Part shown: positions 26,330-34,839 of the stretch, piece after piece
How the letters are laid out: each line of letters opens with the position of its first letter
How positions within the stretch are numbered: position 1 is the stretch's first letter
DNA from: Verrucomicrobiaceae bacterium
GTDB lineage: Bacteria; Verrucomicrobiota; Verrucomicrobiia; Verrucomicrobiales; Akkermansiaceae
NCBI GenBank assembly: GCA_027485995.1
Contig: JAIXPW010000258.1
Coordinates: 1 to 64,000, forward strand
DNA length: 64,000 nucleotides
Direction of reading: 5' to 3'
The notes under the pieces: model-generated
Database searches by the model: none
Told to the model about the DNA's origin: nothing
The model's input: only the letters and a program-made list of their open reading frames with translations
Translations under genes and position numbers: made by a program

Positions 26330-27817
26330 ATGCCCGCCGCCCAGAAATCAGTCATCGTCATCGGAGCCGGACTCGGGGGACTTTCCGCCGCCATCTCGCT
26401 CGCCCAGGAAGGTTACTCGGTCACCATTCACGAGAAGAACGACAAGATCGGCGGCAAGCTCAACGTCCTCAAGGAGCAGGGCTACACTTTCGACCTCGGG
26501 CCCTCGATCCTGACCCTGCCCGCGATCTTCGAGCGGCTGTTCGAGCGCTCCGGGAAGAAGATGAGCGACTACTTCACGATCCGCTCGCTGCGCCCGCACT
26601 GGCGGAACTTTTTCCAGGACGGCAAGGTGGTCGATCTTGATCCCGATCCGGCCGTCATGGCCGCCGAGGCCCGGAAGGTCGGCGAGGATCCGGCGAACGT
26701 GGAGCGCTTCCTGAAATACTCCGCCGACCTCTACGACCTGGTGAGCGAAGGTTACTTCGAACAGGGGCTCGATACCTCGAAGGAGTTTGGAAACTTCTAC
26801 GGGCCCTGGAAGTTTCCGAAGTTCGATCTCTTCCGCACCATGCACGGCGGGGTCGCGCGCTTCCTGAAGACCCGGCACATGCGGGACATCTTCGACTACT
26901 TCATCAAGTATGTCGGCTCGTCCGCCTATCGTGCGCCGGCCTTCATGAACTGCATGTCCACCATCCAGTTCCGCTACGATCTGTGGTATGTCGAGGGCGG
27001 GCTCTACAACATCGCACTTGGCCTGAAGCGGCTCATCGAGGAGCTCGGCATCACCGTCCACCTCAACAGCGAGATCAAGGAAATCCGCAAGGAGGGCGAA
27101 ACGGTCACCGGCATCGTGACGGCGGATGGAGCTTTCCACGCGGCTGACATCCTTGTTTCCAATGTCGAGGTCATCCCGGCGTATGAAAAGCTGTTAGGTG
27201 AGGACAAGTCCTTCATGAAGTCGCTCGACCGCTACGAACCCGCCTGTTCCGGGCTGGTCCTCGATCTCGGGCTCGACATCCAGTATCCGCAGCTTGCGCA
27301 TCACAACTTCTTCTTCTCGGAGCATCAGAAGGAACATTTCAAGACGGTCTTCCAAAAGCACCAACTGCCGCAGGACCCGACGATCTATCTCGTCGCCGCC
27401 TCGAAGACCGATCCAACCGTTGCTCCGGCCGGATGCGATTGCTTGAAGATCCTGCCGCACATTCCCTACATCGACGACAAGCATCCGCTGACCCGCGAGG
27501 ACTACCTGGTCTTCAAGGACCGGATCATCGACAAGCTGGAGCGCATGGGCCTCACCGACCTGCGGAAACACATCGTCTATGAGCATGTCTGGACGCCGCT
27601 CGACATCCGGGAACGCTATAACTCCAACAAGGGCTCGATCTACGGCGTGGTCTCGGACCGTTTCAAGAACCTTGCCTTCAAGGCTCCGAAGCAGAGCACG
27701 AAGTATCCGAACCTGTTCTTCGTCGGCGGCTCGGTGAATCCCGGCGGCGGCATGCCGATGGTGATTCTCTGCGGCCAGAATGTGTGCAAGAAGATCGTCG
27801 CATGGGATCGGAAGTAG
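26330..27817 (+). CDS. CrtP/CrtI-family carotenoid desaturase/oxidase
   Basis: A 495-residue FAD-dependent enzyme of the phytoene desaturase superfamily. An N-terminal Rossmann fold (VIVIGAGLGGLSAA, about 8-21, with the dinucleotide-binding Glu in TIHEKNDKIGGK) and a C-terminal FAD motif (FVGGSVNPGGGMPMV) are intact. It matches the CrtN/CrtP/CrtI group. Its neighbours, a CrtQ-like glycosyltransferase and a CrtO-like acyltransferase, make terminal-methyl oxidation of a C30 carotenoid (CrtP role) the best guess; dehydrosqualene desaturation (CrtN role) is the alternative. It overlaps the next gene by 16 bp. CTGTTAG occurs at 27191-27197 (LLG with TTA). Confidence 0.88.
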   Translation: MPAAQKSVIVIGAGLGGLSAAISLAQEGYSVTIHEKNDKIGGKLNVLKEQGYTFDLGPSILTLPAIFERLFERSGKKMSDYFTIRSLRPHWRNFFQDGKVVDLDPDPAVMAAEARKVGEDPANVERFLKYSADLYDLVSEGYFEQGLDTSKEFGNFYGPWKFPKFDLFRTMHGGVARFLKTRHMRDIFDYFIKYVGSSAYRAPAFMNCMSTIQFRYDLWYVEGGLYNIALGLKRLIEELGITVHLNSEIKEIRKEGETVTGIVTADGAFHAADILVSNVEVIPAYEKLLGEDKSFMKSLDRYEPACSGLVLDLGLDIQYPQLAHHNFFFSEHQKEHFKTVFQKHQLPQDPTIYLVAASKTDPTVAPAGCDCLKILPHIPYIDDKHPLTREDYLVFKDRIIDKLERMGLTDLRKHIVYEHVWTPLDIRERYNSNKGSIYGVVSDRFKNLAFKAPKQSTKYPNLFFVGGSVNPGGGMPMVILCGQNVCKKIVAWDRK

Positions 27818-28848
27818 CCATTCCCCTGGTCGCCGCAGCCTCCTGGCTCGCGGGCTGGGGGCTATTGGCCAAGATCCGGAGCGGTCGCAGGAGTTTTGAA
27901 ACGTCGGGGCGCTCCACCCGCACCGTCTCCATCCTGATTCCGGCGAGGAACGAGGCACACAACCTGCCGAAGCTGCTGACATCGATCCGAGATCAGGATT
28001 TCAAGCCGCTGGAAGTGATCGTGATCGACGATGGCTCGACCGACGCCACCGCTGAAGTCGCGACTTCGCTCGGGGCCTGCGTGCTTCCCTCCAAGCCCCT
28101 GCCCCAAGGCTGGCGGGGCAAGCCCTGGGCCTGCCAGCAGGGTGCGAAAACGGCCAGGGGTGAGCTGCTGATGTTTCTTGATGCCGACACCTGGCTCGAA
28201 GTCGATGGACTGGGAAAGATCCTCCGAGGCTATCAGGACGGTGCGCTGTCCGTGGCACCCTTTCATGCGATTGAAAGACCCTACGAGCAACTCAGCGCGA
28301 TGTTCAATCTCACCATGATCGCCGGCACGGTGTCGCACGGTCTGTTAGGCCAGATGTTGCTGGTCGATCGTGAAAGCTATCAACTCGCGGGCGGCCACGA
28401 GTCAGTGAAAGGCAAGGTGCTCGAAAACTTCAGGCTGGCGGAACATTTCCGCAAGCTCGGCATCCCGGTGCGGAGCGTGATCGGCAAGGGGCTCCTGTCA
28501 TTCCGCATGTATCCCGGCGGGCTTGCGGAGCTGATCGAAGGCTGGACCAAGGGCTTCGCCTCGGGCGCGGGCCAGACGCCACGATCCACCATGGTGCGGA
28601 TCAGCATCTGGATGAGCGGACTTTTCATTTCCATGGCCGCATGGCCGCTAAGCCCGGCCGCGCCCTGGATCCATCTCGTGTTGGGCCTTCAACTCGGATT
28701 CCTGCTGCGCCAGGTCGGGCGCTTTTCGTGGCTCACTGCGCTGCTTTTCCCGCTGCCACTGACGTTTTATCTCATCGTTCTGATGCGCTCCGCTCTCAAA
28801 TCAGGGAAAGAGGTCACGTGGAAAGGACGGACCATCCATGGGGATTGA
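27802..28848 (+). CDS. crtQ: CrtQ-like carotenoid glycosyltransferase (GT2)
   Basis: A 348-residue membrane-associated GT-A enzyme. An N-terminal helix is followed by the GT2 domain: VSILIPARNEAHNL, IDDGSTD, FLDADTW (DxD metal site) and a QxxRW-like region. Two or three C-terminal helices follow. It is predicted to glucosylate the C30 carotenoid carboxylate, as CrtQ does. I chose the ATG at 27802, which overlaps crtP and gives a short lead before the first helix. It overlaps crtO by 11 bp, so the three genes are translationally coupled. CTGTTAG at 28342-28348. Confidence 0.85.
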   Translation: MGSEVAIPLVAAASWLAGWGLLAKIRSGRRSFETSGRSTRTVSILIPARNEAHNLPKLLTSIRDQDFKPLEVIVIDDGSTDATAEVATSLGACVLPSKPLPQGWRGKPWACQQGAKTARGELLMFLDADTWLEVDGLGKILRGYQDGALSVAPFHAIERPYEQLSAMFNLTMIAGTVSHGLLGQMLLVDRESYQLAGGHESVKGKVLENFRLAEHFRKLGIPVRSVIGKGLLSFRMYPGGLAELIEGWTKGFASGAGQTPRSTMVRISIWMSGLFISMAAWPLSPAAPWIHLVLGLQLGFLLRQVGRFSWLTALLFPLPLTFYLIVLMRSALKSGKEVTWKGRTIHGD

Positions 28849-29305
28849 ACTGCCTCTCGGGGGGATGATTGCCCTCAACGTCGTCAGTTGGCCGCTCATC
28901 CAGCTCGGTCTCGCTTGGTTGTTCACGCGCCTGCCGGTCTCCTGTTTCACGCTGCGGCGCGGCTGGAGCTGGGAGGCGGATGGGCGCTTCTACGAGAACA
29001 CCCTTCGCATCAAGTGCTGGAAGGACCACCTCCCGGACGGATCCGCCTGGTTCGGCGGAGGCTTTGCCAAAGCCAACCTCACCAGCCGGGATCGAGCCTA
29101 CCTCGAACGCTTCAGCCGTGAGACCTGGCGGGGAGAACTCTGCCACTGGACCGCCATCGGCTTCACTCCACTGTTCTTCCTCTGGAACCCCTGGTGGGCG
29201 GATCTCGTGATGGTCGCCTACGCCCTGGGAGCCAACCTGCCCTGCATCCTCGCCCAGCGCTACAACCGCACCAGGATCAACCGCCTGCTCGCGAGGTTCA
29301 CTTGA
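28838..29305 (+). CDS. crtO: CrtO-like glycosyl-carotenoid acyltransferase
   Basis: A 155-residue membrane protein, close to the 165 residues of Staphylococcus CrtO. Family landmarks recalled from that protein are visible in order: a WKDHLPDG segment near 48 (staphylococcal WKHKILDG), RGELCHW near 95 (RAELIHW), and the ending ANLPCILAQRYNRTRINRLL ([20 protein letters not shown]). It adds a fatty acyl group to the sugar of the glycosylated C30 carotenoid. It is the last gene of a coupled operon. Its stop overlaps the end of the opposite-strand gene by 8 bp. Confidence 0.88.
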   Translation: MGIELPLGGMIALNVVSWPLIQLGLAWLFTRLPVSCFTLRRGWSWEADGRFYENTLRIKCWKDHLPDGSAWFGGGFAKANLTSRDRAYLERFSRETWRGELCHWTAIGFTPLFFLWNPWWADLVMVAYALGANLPCILAQRYNRTRINRLLARFT

Positions 29306-30035
29306 ACAAGGGGAACGTCGCGCCCGGCTTGAAGTAATCCGGCGGCTCGATCGAGAACGATCGCTCCGGCCCGACCTGGTAGTCGCTGTAAACGATCGGC
29401 ACCACGGTCACGCACAGCACTTGCTCATCGTCCTCGGTCACCTTCGTGACATGCAGCACCACCGCGCAGTTTGGAACCTTGGAAACATACAGCATGTCAC
29501 CGGGCTTGTACCACGAGAAGGCCTCAGGATCGACCGTTGGGTAGAGATACTCGATGATGACCGGGTAAGGAGCGGCATCCGTGAACTCATCGGGCTTCAC
29601 CAAGGCCCGCGCGCGCACCGCGAAGCCGGGCTGGAAGAAATCCTTTTCCCCCATTGGCCTGACCGCCTCGACCCGGTAGTTGCCCTCGATGTAGGTCAGC
29701 AGCAGCGGCCGCTCAAAGTTCACCAGGTAGTTTCGCAGCAGGGCTTCGTTGAGGCGCTTCTGGCCATCTCCGTCGAAGCTGAAAAACTTCCGGTAAAGTT
29801 CCTTGGGCCCGAGCGACGTGGCACTCGGAGCCTCCAGCATGGTGTAGCGCTTCAGTTCCGGCAGGCGCTTCAACTTGCGCATGATCTCGTAGTTCCGCGG
29901 ATTCTCCGGATGGCGGAACACATGGAGACAGATGACCCAACTGAAGACGGCGAAGCAGATCGCCAGGCCATTGGCCAGCAGCCACCAGAAATACGCCGGG
30001 CGGCTCGGAGCCGGTTCTTCGATGTTGCGGGGCAC
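29298..30035 (-). CDS. single-helix membrane protein, unknown function
   Basis: A 245-residue protein starting at GTG, with one N-terminal helix (about 15-43, FWWLLANGLAICFAVFSWV) and a large soluble domain facing outward. The domain has mixed alpha/beta character with motifs EAPSATSLGPKELYRKFFSF and YKPGDMLYVSKVPN. I do not recognise a family. It starts 5 bp after the Fe-S carrier gene, so the two are likely one operon. Confidence 0.72.
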   Translation of the reverse strand: MPRNIEEPAPSRPAYFWWLLANGLAICFAVFSWVICLHVFRHPENPRNYEIMRKLKRLPELKRYTMLEAPSATSLGPKELYRKFFSFDGDGQKRLNEALLRNYLVNFERPLLLTYIEGNYRVEAVRPMGEKDFFQPGFAVRARALVKPDEFTDAAPYPVIIEYLYPTVDPEAFSWYKPGDMLYVSKVPNCAVVLHVTKVTEDDEQVLCVTVVPIVYSDYQVGPERSFSIEPPDYFKPGATFPLFK

Positions 30036-30040
30036 GGCGG

Positions 30041-30421
30041 TCAGACGGATCCACAGGCTTCACCGTCGGCCACGGCATTGGCAGCAGGCGGATCATCCGC
30101 CGTTTCAAAGGAGGTCCCGCATCCACAGGAGCGGGCGGCGTGGGGATTGTGGATCTTGAAGCCCGCATCGGAAAGCGCGTCGGAGTAGTCGATCTCGCAA
30201 CCGCTCAGGCGTTCCACACTGTCGCCCGCCACGATGACCCTGGCCCCGAAGGACTCGACCGTTACATCCCCATCCTCGGGCTCGGCCACGGCCATTTCGT
30301 ACTGCCAGCCGGCACAGCCTCCGCGCCGGACGGCCAGACGCAGCCCGGAAGAACCGGATGCCCCCTTGTTTGCAAGCAGCGACCGCAGTTCGACAGCGGC
30401 CTTTTCAGTCAGCGTGATCAT
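30041..30421 (-). CDS. A-type iron-sulfur carrier (IscA/ErpA family)
   Basis: A 126-residue protein. The family core starts MITLTEKAAVELRSLL and shows the three conserved cysteines: the first in RGGCAGWQYEM, and the pair in ARSCGCGTSF. These bind and transfer an Fe-S cluster to apo-proteins. The ATG at 30421 fits the family start; the upstream frame extension is outside it. A non-conserved tail rich in Ala and Asp follows. It heads a two-gene leftward operon with the single-helix membrane protein. Confidence 0.9.
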   Translation of the reverse strand: MITLTEKAAVELRSLLANKGASGSSGLRLAVRRGGCAGWQYEMAVAEPEDGDVTVESFGARVIVAGDSVERLSGCEIDYSDALSDAGFKIHNPHAARSCGCGTSFETADDPPAANAVADGEACGSV

Positions 30422-30855
30422 GACGCAGCAGTGATACGAGGGCCCGCGTGAGGTGCCAGCGGAAAGTTTCGCCACCGGCCAAAGTCACGACTGCCGGCCA
30501 AGCTCGCCCGACAGTTTCGATGCCTTTCCAGATCCGCAACGCTTCCCATTCTAGTGGCAGCTCCGCTCGCAAAACGCCGAAGCCTCCCAATCTTTCAACT
30601 CGTCTTTGAAATTCATAAAAATTGATAACAAACGACTTGCGATAAACTTATTCGCTTCAATCGAACGTTGCTTTCAATCTTGAATTTCCAATTCAAACGG
30701 AAACACTGAGGAAAGAAGCCATTGCGCGATCCGTTCACAAAAGTCGATTGAACGAATGGCCATCAACTGGAACTGATTCGGATGAATCCGTCCCAAAAGC
30801 GGAGGATCGAGGAGGATCCACGCCGATCACATTTCAGCCGGGTTCGGCAGAGGGT
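30422..30855. other. 434-bp intergenic region, AT-rich centre
   Basis: No gene is supported here. The part from about 30600 to 30720 is strikingly AT-rich for this genome and lies upstream of the leftward Fe-S carrier gene, so it probably holds that gene's promoter. GATAA appears twice around 30625-30650 in the same orientation, but no Fur, Zur or IscR operator could be recognised. The right-hand part is the 3' side of the ABC permease gene. Confidence 0.5.
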
Positions 30856-31689
30856 TCACCGACGCCTGCCAGCCAGCAGACCGTAACGCGGGCTGAACAG
30901 ATAAGCGGCCACAAAGAGGATCCCCAACAGGATCACGATCGCCGGACCTGGTGCGATGCCGATCGTCGAGGACAGAACGACAGCCAGCGCCGAGCCCAGC
31001 GCGCCAATAAGTCCTCCACCCCAGAACAGGGCGGAGGTTTTATCCGTGAGAAGGGAGACCGTCGCGGCCGGAGCGACCAGCAGGCCCACCGAAAGCACGC
31101 AGCCGACGGCCTGGAGCGAGGAAACCAGGGAAAGCACCAGCAGCCCGAAAAGGAGATACTGGATGAACCTGACGGGCACTCCTTGGGCGGCGGCGACGTT
31201 TGGTTCGAAAAGGGTCAGCAGGATCGGCCGCATCAGCAGGCTGGTGGAGATCAGGACCACGGCTCCCGTGGCATACGAGATGAGAAGGTCGCCATTGCCC
31301 ACCGCCACGATGTTTCCAAACAGCCAGTCCTCGAGTTGCTGGCGGGTCTTGAGCAGCGGCAGCACGGCCACTCCGACCGCGAAGGCCGCCGTGTAGAGCA
31401 CGGCAAGCGCGGTGCCCTGTTCGACGCGATGCCCTCGGGAAACCGCCACGGATCCCAGCCCAACGATCAGCGCCGCGAACAGGGCACCTGCAAAGGCGTT
31501 CCACTGGGTGAGTGCACCGGTGGCGAGGATTGCCACGGCGATGCCGGGCAGCATCGTGTGGGAAAGCGCGCTGACGGAAAGCGCGCTTCGCCTGAGCACC
31601 ACGAAACCACTGAAGAAGCCGTTGGCGAAGCCGATGAAGGCGGCTGCCGCGAGGGCTCGCTGGTAGAAGGGATTGGAAAGGAGTTCCAC
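30856..31689 (-). CDS. Zn/Mn-type ABC transporter permease (ABC-3 family)
   Basis: A 277-residue inner-membrane permease of the ZnuB/MntB group with about eight helices. The sequence shows the family features RRSALSVSALSHTMLPGIA near 33 and QAVGCVLSVGLLVAPAATVSLL near 190. It starts at GTG 11 bp after the ATPase gene. With the ATPase it forms an importer for zinc or manganese. No periplasmic metal-binding protein gene is adjacent, which is unusual; the metal is inferred from family and from the His-rich ATPase. Confidence 0.9.
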   Translation of the reverse strand: MELLSNPFYQRALAAAAFIGFANGFFSGFVVLRRSALSVSALSHTMLPGIAVAILATGALTQWNAFAGALFAALIVGLGSVAVSRGHRVEQGTALAVLYTAAFAVGVAVLPLLKTRQQLEDWLFGNIVAVGNGDLLISYATGAVVLISTSLLMRPILLTLFEPNVAAAQGVPVRFIQYLLFGLLVLSLVSSLQAVGCVLSVGLLVAPAATVSLLTDKTSALFWGGGLIGALGSALAVVLSSTIGIAPGPAIVILLGILFVAAYLFSPRYGLLAGRRR

Positions 31690-31700
31690 GGGGAAAGGAG

Positions 31701-32465
31701 TTAGAGGCTGGCCTTTTCGGCATCGAAGACTTCGTGGATCAGCGCCGGAGTGAGGACCTCGTCAACCGGACCGAAGCCGCGTTGGCCGGTTTTCAGGACC
31801 AGGACCTCGTCAAACAGCCGCGAGGTCGAATCGAGGTCGTGATGCGAGGCGATGACGAGCCGGCCCTCGTGCGAAAGCGTTCCAAGCAGGTCCGCCAACA
31901 TCCGCGATGCCTGGCGGTCGAGACCGGTGAAGGGTTCGTCCAACAGCAGTACGTGGGCCTCCTGGGCCAGGGCGCGTGCGAGGAAGGCCCGTTGCTGTTG
32001 CCCCCCGGAAAGCTCGCGGATCTGGCGTTGCTGGAGGTCGAGCAGTCCGAGCGACTCAAGGGCAAGATCAACCGCCTGCACGTCCGCAGCCGAAAAGGTC
32101 CGCCACCAGCCGGTTTGCGGGTAGCGCCCCATCTCCACCAGGCCGCGGACGGTGATGGGAAAGGCCCAATCCACCTCCTCCCGCTGCGGCAGGTAGGCGA
32201 ACTCGCGCGACCACTTCCGAACGGTCGTCCCACGCCAGCGGATCGTTCCCGAGGTGCGGGGCACGAGGCCGGCGATGGCTTTCAGCAAGGTGCTTTTCCC
32301 TGCGCCGTTGGGACCGACCAGCGCCACGCGATTGCCGCAGGAAGTGGCCAGGGACACGCGATCCAGCGCCAGCACGCGTCGGTAGTGCACCGTCAGCGAG
32401 TCGATCACCAGTTCGTGATGATGCTCGTGATGGGCGCAGCAATCGTGATGTTGGTGATCGCTCAT
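31701..32465 (-). CDS. Zn/Mn-type ABC transporter ATPase with His/Cys-rich N-terminus
   Basis: A 254-residue ATPase of the ZnuC/MntA group: Walker A GPNGAGKST, signature LSGGQQQRAFLARAL, Walker B HVLLLDEPF and the switch His in IASHHDLD. The first 18 residues hold eight histidines and two cysteines (MSDHQHHDCCAHHEHHHE), a likely cytoplasmic metal-binding or sensing tail. The ATG at 32465 overlaps the upstream stop by 4 bp, so the three genes of this unit are coupled. Confidence 0.92.
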   Translation of the reverse strand: MSDHQHHDCCAHHEHHHELVIDSLTVHYRRVLALDRVSLATSCGNRVALVGPNGAGKSTLLKAIAGLVPRTSGTIRWRGTTVRKWSREFAYLPQREEVDWAFPITVRGLVEMGRYPQTGWWRTFSAADVQAVDLALESLGLLDLQQRQIRELSGGQQQRAFLARALAQEAHVLLLDEPFTGLDRQASRMLADLLGTLSHEGRLVIASHHDLDSTSRLFDEVLVLKTGQRGFGPVDEVLTPALIHEVFDAEKASL

Positions 32466-32896
32466 TCGGTTGGCAGTTCCCAAACGTCCTCAATCGTTCC
32501 CGGTGCCTCGAAGTAATGCGTGAGGGTCGGCTTTCCGACGGGCTCGAGGCTCAGCTTCGCAAAACTGGTTCCCTCACGGGCGGCGTCCTTCCATTTCACG
32601 GTGACAAACACCACCGGGTCATCGGCATCCAGATCGACCATTCCGGTAAAGGGTCCGCCGGAGTTCTGTTGGCGGAAGAGCACACGCCCCTCCCGTCCCT
32701 TCAGTTCCACCACCTCCGCCACGGCGGACAGTTTCAGGCCGAATCCACAAGTTGCCCGCTCGACTGAAGTCTTCACCCCGACCAGTCCTTCCGGCCTTGG
32801 CGTGGAAGAGGCCCGGGCCAGATGCAGGATTCCCCAGCCCGCCAACAACAGGCCGACTCCGAGCATCAGGGTTCTGAAAAAGGGCGATCCGCGCAC
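32462..32896 (-). CDS. membrane-anchored exported protein, first gene of the metal ABC operon
   Basis: A 144-residue protein starting at GTG, with one N-terminal helix (about 8-28) and an outward domain of beta type. No metal-binding cluster is visible in the soluble part (one Cys only), so it does not look like the usual binding protein. Position as first gene of the coupled unit suggests a role in metal delivery or sensing, but this is inference. Confidence 0.65.
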   Translation of the reverse strand: MRGSPFFRTLMLGVGLLLAGWGILHLARASSTPRPEGLVGVKTSVERATCGFGLKLSAVAEVVELKGREGRVLFRQQNSGGPFTGMVDLDADDPVVFVTVKWKDAAREGTSFAKLSLEPVGKPTLTHYFEAPGTIEDVWELPTE

Positions 32897-32959
32897 GGGC
32901 GCAACTTGGTGGCGCTAGACCGTTTTTGCAAGAAAAGTGCGATAATGAGGCCAGTTCTT

Positions 32960-33637
32960 TCATTTCGTCCACCAGGTCGAAAGGCGCGGTTCAGTCGTCT
33001 TCGGCAAAGTGAAGCAGCCTTCAGAGTAGTGGGAAGTGTCGTTGAAAAGCGTCAACCGGGCCCGCACCGGCCCCTTGAAATCGACCACGTTCAAAGCCGC
33101 CGGATCCTGATCGAGATTGTCGCGGTAGCGCCGTGGATCGAATCCCAGCAGCGTACTCAACAGCAAGCGGATCGTCGCCTTGTGGGACACCACGATCACC
33201 GCCTCGCCGTCATGATGCCGGACAATGTCCAGCAGGGCCGGGAGCGCCCGGGCCGTCACTTCCAGTCCGCTCTCCCCGCCAACGGGCGCAAAGCTGTAGG
33301 GATCCTCGTCCCAGGCCGCCGCCTCTTCGGGAAACTGCTGCTCCACTTCCTGCCGGGTCATCTTTTCCCAATGACCATGCGATATCTCCCTCAACCCGTC
33401 ACGGGACCTCACTTCCAGTCCATGCGGACCAGCCAGAATCCCCGCCGTGTCCATCGTACGGCCCAGAGGCGATGCATAGACTGCCGCCACCGGCACGCTG
33501 GCCAGACGCGTTGACAACCTTTCCACCTGCGCCCTGCCTTCATCCGAAAGCGCCACATCCGTCGCCCCGGCGAAACGGTCTTCGGCCGTCAGCATCGTCG
33601 CCCCGTGGCGGATCAGGAAAATTCGTGTCAGTGCCAT
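32960..33637 (-). CDS. histidine phosphatase family protein
   Basis: A 225-residue enzyme of the phosphoglycerate-mutase-like histidine phosphatase superfamily. The catalytic LIRHGAT motif is at residues 7-13, with the second His in VVSHKATIRLLL and conserved Arg/Glu in SPLGRTMDTA and LREISHG. It probably removes phosphate from a small metabolite (alpha-ribazole- or 2-carboxy-D-arabinitol-type substrates are possible). I chose the ATG at 33637. The frame upstream translates the adjacent 7-bp array. Confidence 0.88.
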   Translation of the reverse strand: MALTRIFLIRHGATMLTAEDRFAGATDVALSDEGRAQVERLSTRLASVPVAAVYASPLGRTMDTAGILAGPHGLEVRSRDGLREISHGHWEKMTRQEVEQQFPEEAAAWDEDPYSFAPVGGESGLEVTARALPALLDIVRHHDGEAVIVVSHKATIRLLLSTLLGFDPRRYRDNLDQDPAALNVVDFKGPVRARLTLFNDTSHYSEGCFTLPKTTEPRLSTWWTK

Positions 33638-33650
33638 CGGAGGAAGATTG

Positions 33651-33729
33651 AAGTTCCAAAGGCCAAGTGCCAAGTTCCAACAGAATCCCTTTTCCATTCG
33701 TCATTCGAATTTCGTCATCAGTCACTCCC
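33651..33729. repeat. two 7-bp-unit arrays between divergent genes
   Basis: Array one (33651-33678) has the units AAGTTCC, AAAGGCC, AAGTGCC, AAGTTCC. Array two (33695-33729) has CATTCGT, CATTCGA, ATTTCGT, CATCAGT, CACTCCC. Together they fill the 99-bp space between the divergent phosphatase and GT32 starts. Array one recurs almost base for base, inverted, at 57747-57777. Confidence 0.88.
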
Positions 33730-33736
33730 ACGCCCC

Positions 33737-34762
33737 ATGGCCATTCCACGAATCCTCCACCAGACCTGGAAAACCTACGAGGTGCCGGAGGAATGGTGGG
33801 ACTGCGTGAACAGCTGGAAACGCCACCATCCGGATTGGGAATACCGACTCTGGACCGATGACGAAAGCGAGACCTTTGTCGCCCGCCATTACCCGGACTT
33901 CCTGGAAACCTTCCAGAACTACCCTTACAACATCCAGCGCGCCGACGCCATCCGCTACCTGGTCCTCCACCAGCTTGGCGGGGTCTATGCCGACCTGGAC
34001 TACGAGTGTCTCCAACCACTCGATCCGCTCCTGCCCGGTCACTCGGCCATCATCGGGCTCGAGCCCGAGGCCCATGCCGCCTATTCCAAGGTTGACCGCC
34101 TGCTTTGCAACGCCCTCATGGCCTCCGAACCTGGACATCCGTTCATGGCCGCCGTGATCCGGCACCTGCAGAATGCCACCCATGGCACCGTGGCCGACTA
34201 CGACATCCTCGCCACCACCGGACCGCTGATGCTGAACAAGGTCCACGCCTCCTACACCGGACAGGATCTCACCCTTCTGCCTTCCAACGTGCTTTGTCCC
34301 CTGAATCTCGATCGCGAACGGCTCGAGCTTCATCGCGGACACTCCAGGCAGGCCACCCAGCTCAAACAACACCTCGTCGAACAGGGCTCCTACGCCCTCC
34401 ATTATTGGAACAACGGTTGGGTCGAGGACCAACTCGGCCCGCTCGACAACCCGATGCCCAATGAGATCGATGGCTTCGTGTTCTTCGAACTCCGCGATTC
34501 GCCGGGAAACAACATCGGCTACTGCGGCCGCAACATTCCCGTCACCGCCCAGATCTGCCTCAATGATCCACGTGCCGTCGCATTCAACACCGATGGCTAT
34601 CTGAAAGGAATCGTGATGCCGCGACTGCTTTGGAGGACAATGAAAAAGGCCGAGGGCAATGAAGGCCTCTACATCCGCAAGGACTTCCTCAACACAAAGG
34701 GCAAGGCCCCATGGTTCCGAAAGATCATCAACAGCGCCCCACAAGTCGCCAAAAAACCTTAA
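33737..34762 (+). CDS. GT32-type glycosyltransferase (OCH1/DXD family)
   Basis: A 341-residue cytoplasmic glycosyltransferase. It starts MAIPRILHQTWKT, the standard opening of the Gly_transf_sug family, and has QRADAIRYLVLHQLGGVYADLDYE with the DxD metal site at DLD (near 89-91). It probably adds a sugar to a cell-surface polysaccharide or glycolipid; donor and acceptor are unknown. The ATG at 33737 is chosen because the upstream frame reads through the 7-bp arrays. Its stop codon TAA is inside the first unit of the next array. Confidence 0.88.
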   Translation: MAIPRILHQTWKTYEVPEEWWDCVNSWKRHHPDWEYRLWTDDESETFVARHYPDFLETFQNYPYNIQRADAIRYLVLHQLGGVYADLDYECLQPLDPLLPGHSAIIGLEPEAHAAYSKVDRLLCNALMASEPGHPFMAAVIRHLQNATHGTVADYDILATTGPLMLNKVHASYTGQDLTLLPSNVLCPLNLDRERLELHRGHSRQATQLKQHLVEQGSYALHYWNNGWVEDQLGPLDNPMPNEIDGFVFFELRDSPGNNIGYCGRNIPVTAQICLNDPRAVAFNTDGYLKGIVMPRLLWRTMKKAEGNEGLYIRKDFLNTKGKAPWFRKIINSAPQVAKKP

Positions 34763-34835
34763 CTCTTAACTCTTAACTCTTAACTCTTAACTCTCGAATC
34801 TTGAATCTTGAATCTTGAATCTTGAATCCTAACTC
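34759..34835. repeat. eleven-unit 7-bp array filling a stop-to-start gap
   Basis: Five units TTAACTC (34759-34793), one TCGAATC, four TTGAATC (34801-34828) and one CTAACTC (34829-34835) run without interruption. They begin inside the TAA stop of the GT32 gene and end 4 bp before the next ATG at 34840. The array is thus the whole intergenic region. It is the longest and most regular of the set. Confidence 0.95.
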
Positions 34836-34839
34836 CCCC

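Noticed and set aside
30600..30720. Fur or Zur operator upstream of the Fe-S carrier gene
   Set aside because: The stretch is AT-rich and has two GATAA words, but no palindrome matching a known operator could be found.
34759..34835. CRISPR-like array
   Set aside because: Units are 7 bp with no spacers and no cas genes anywhere in the window; it is a simple tandem repeat.
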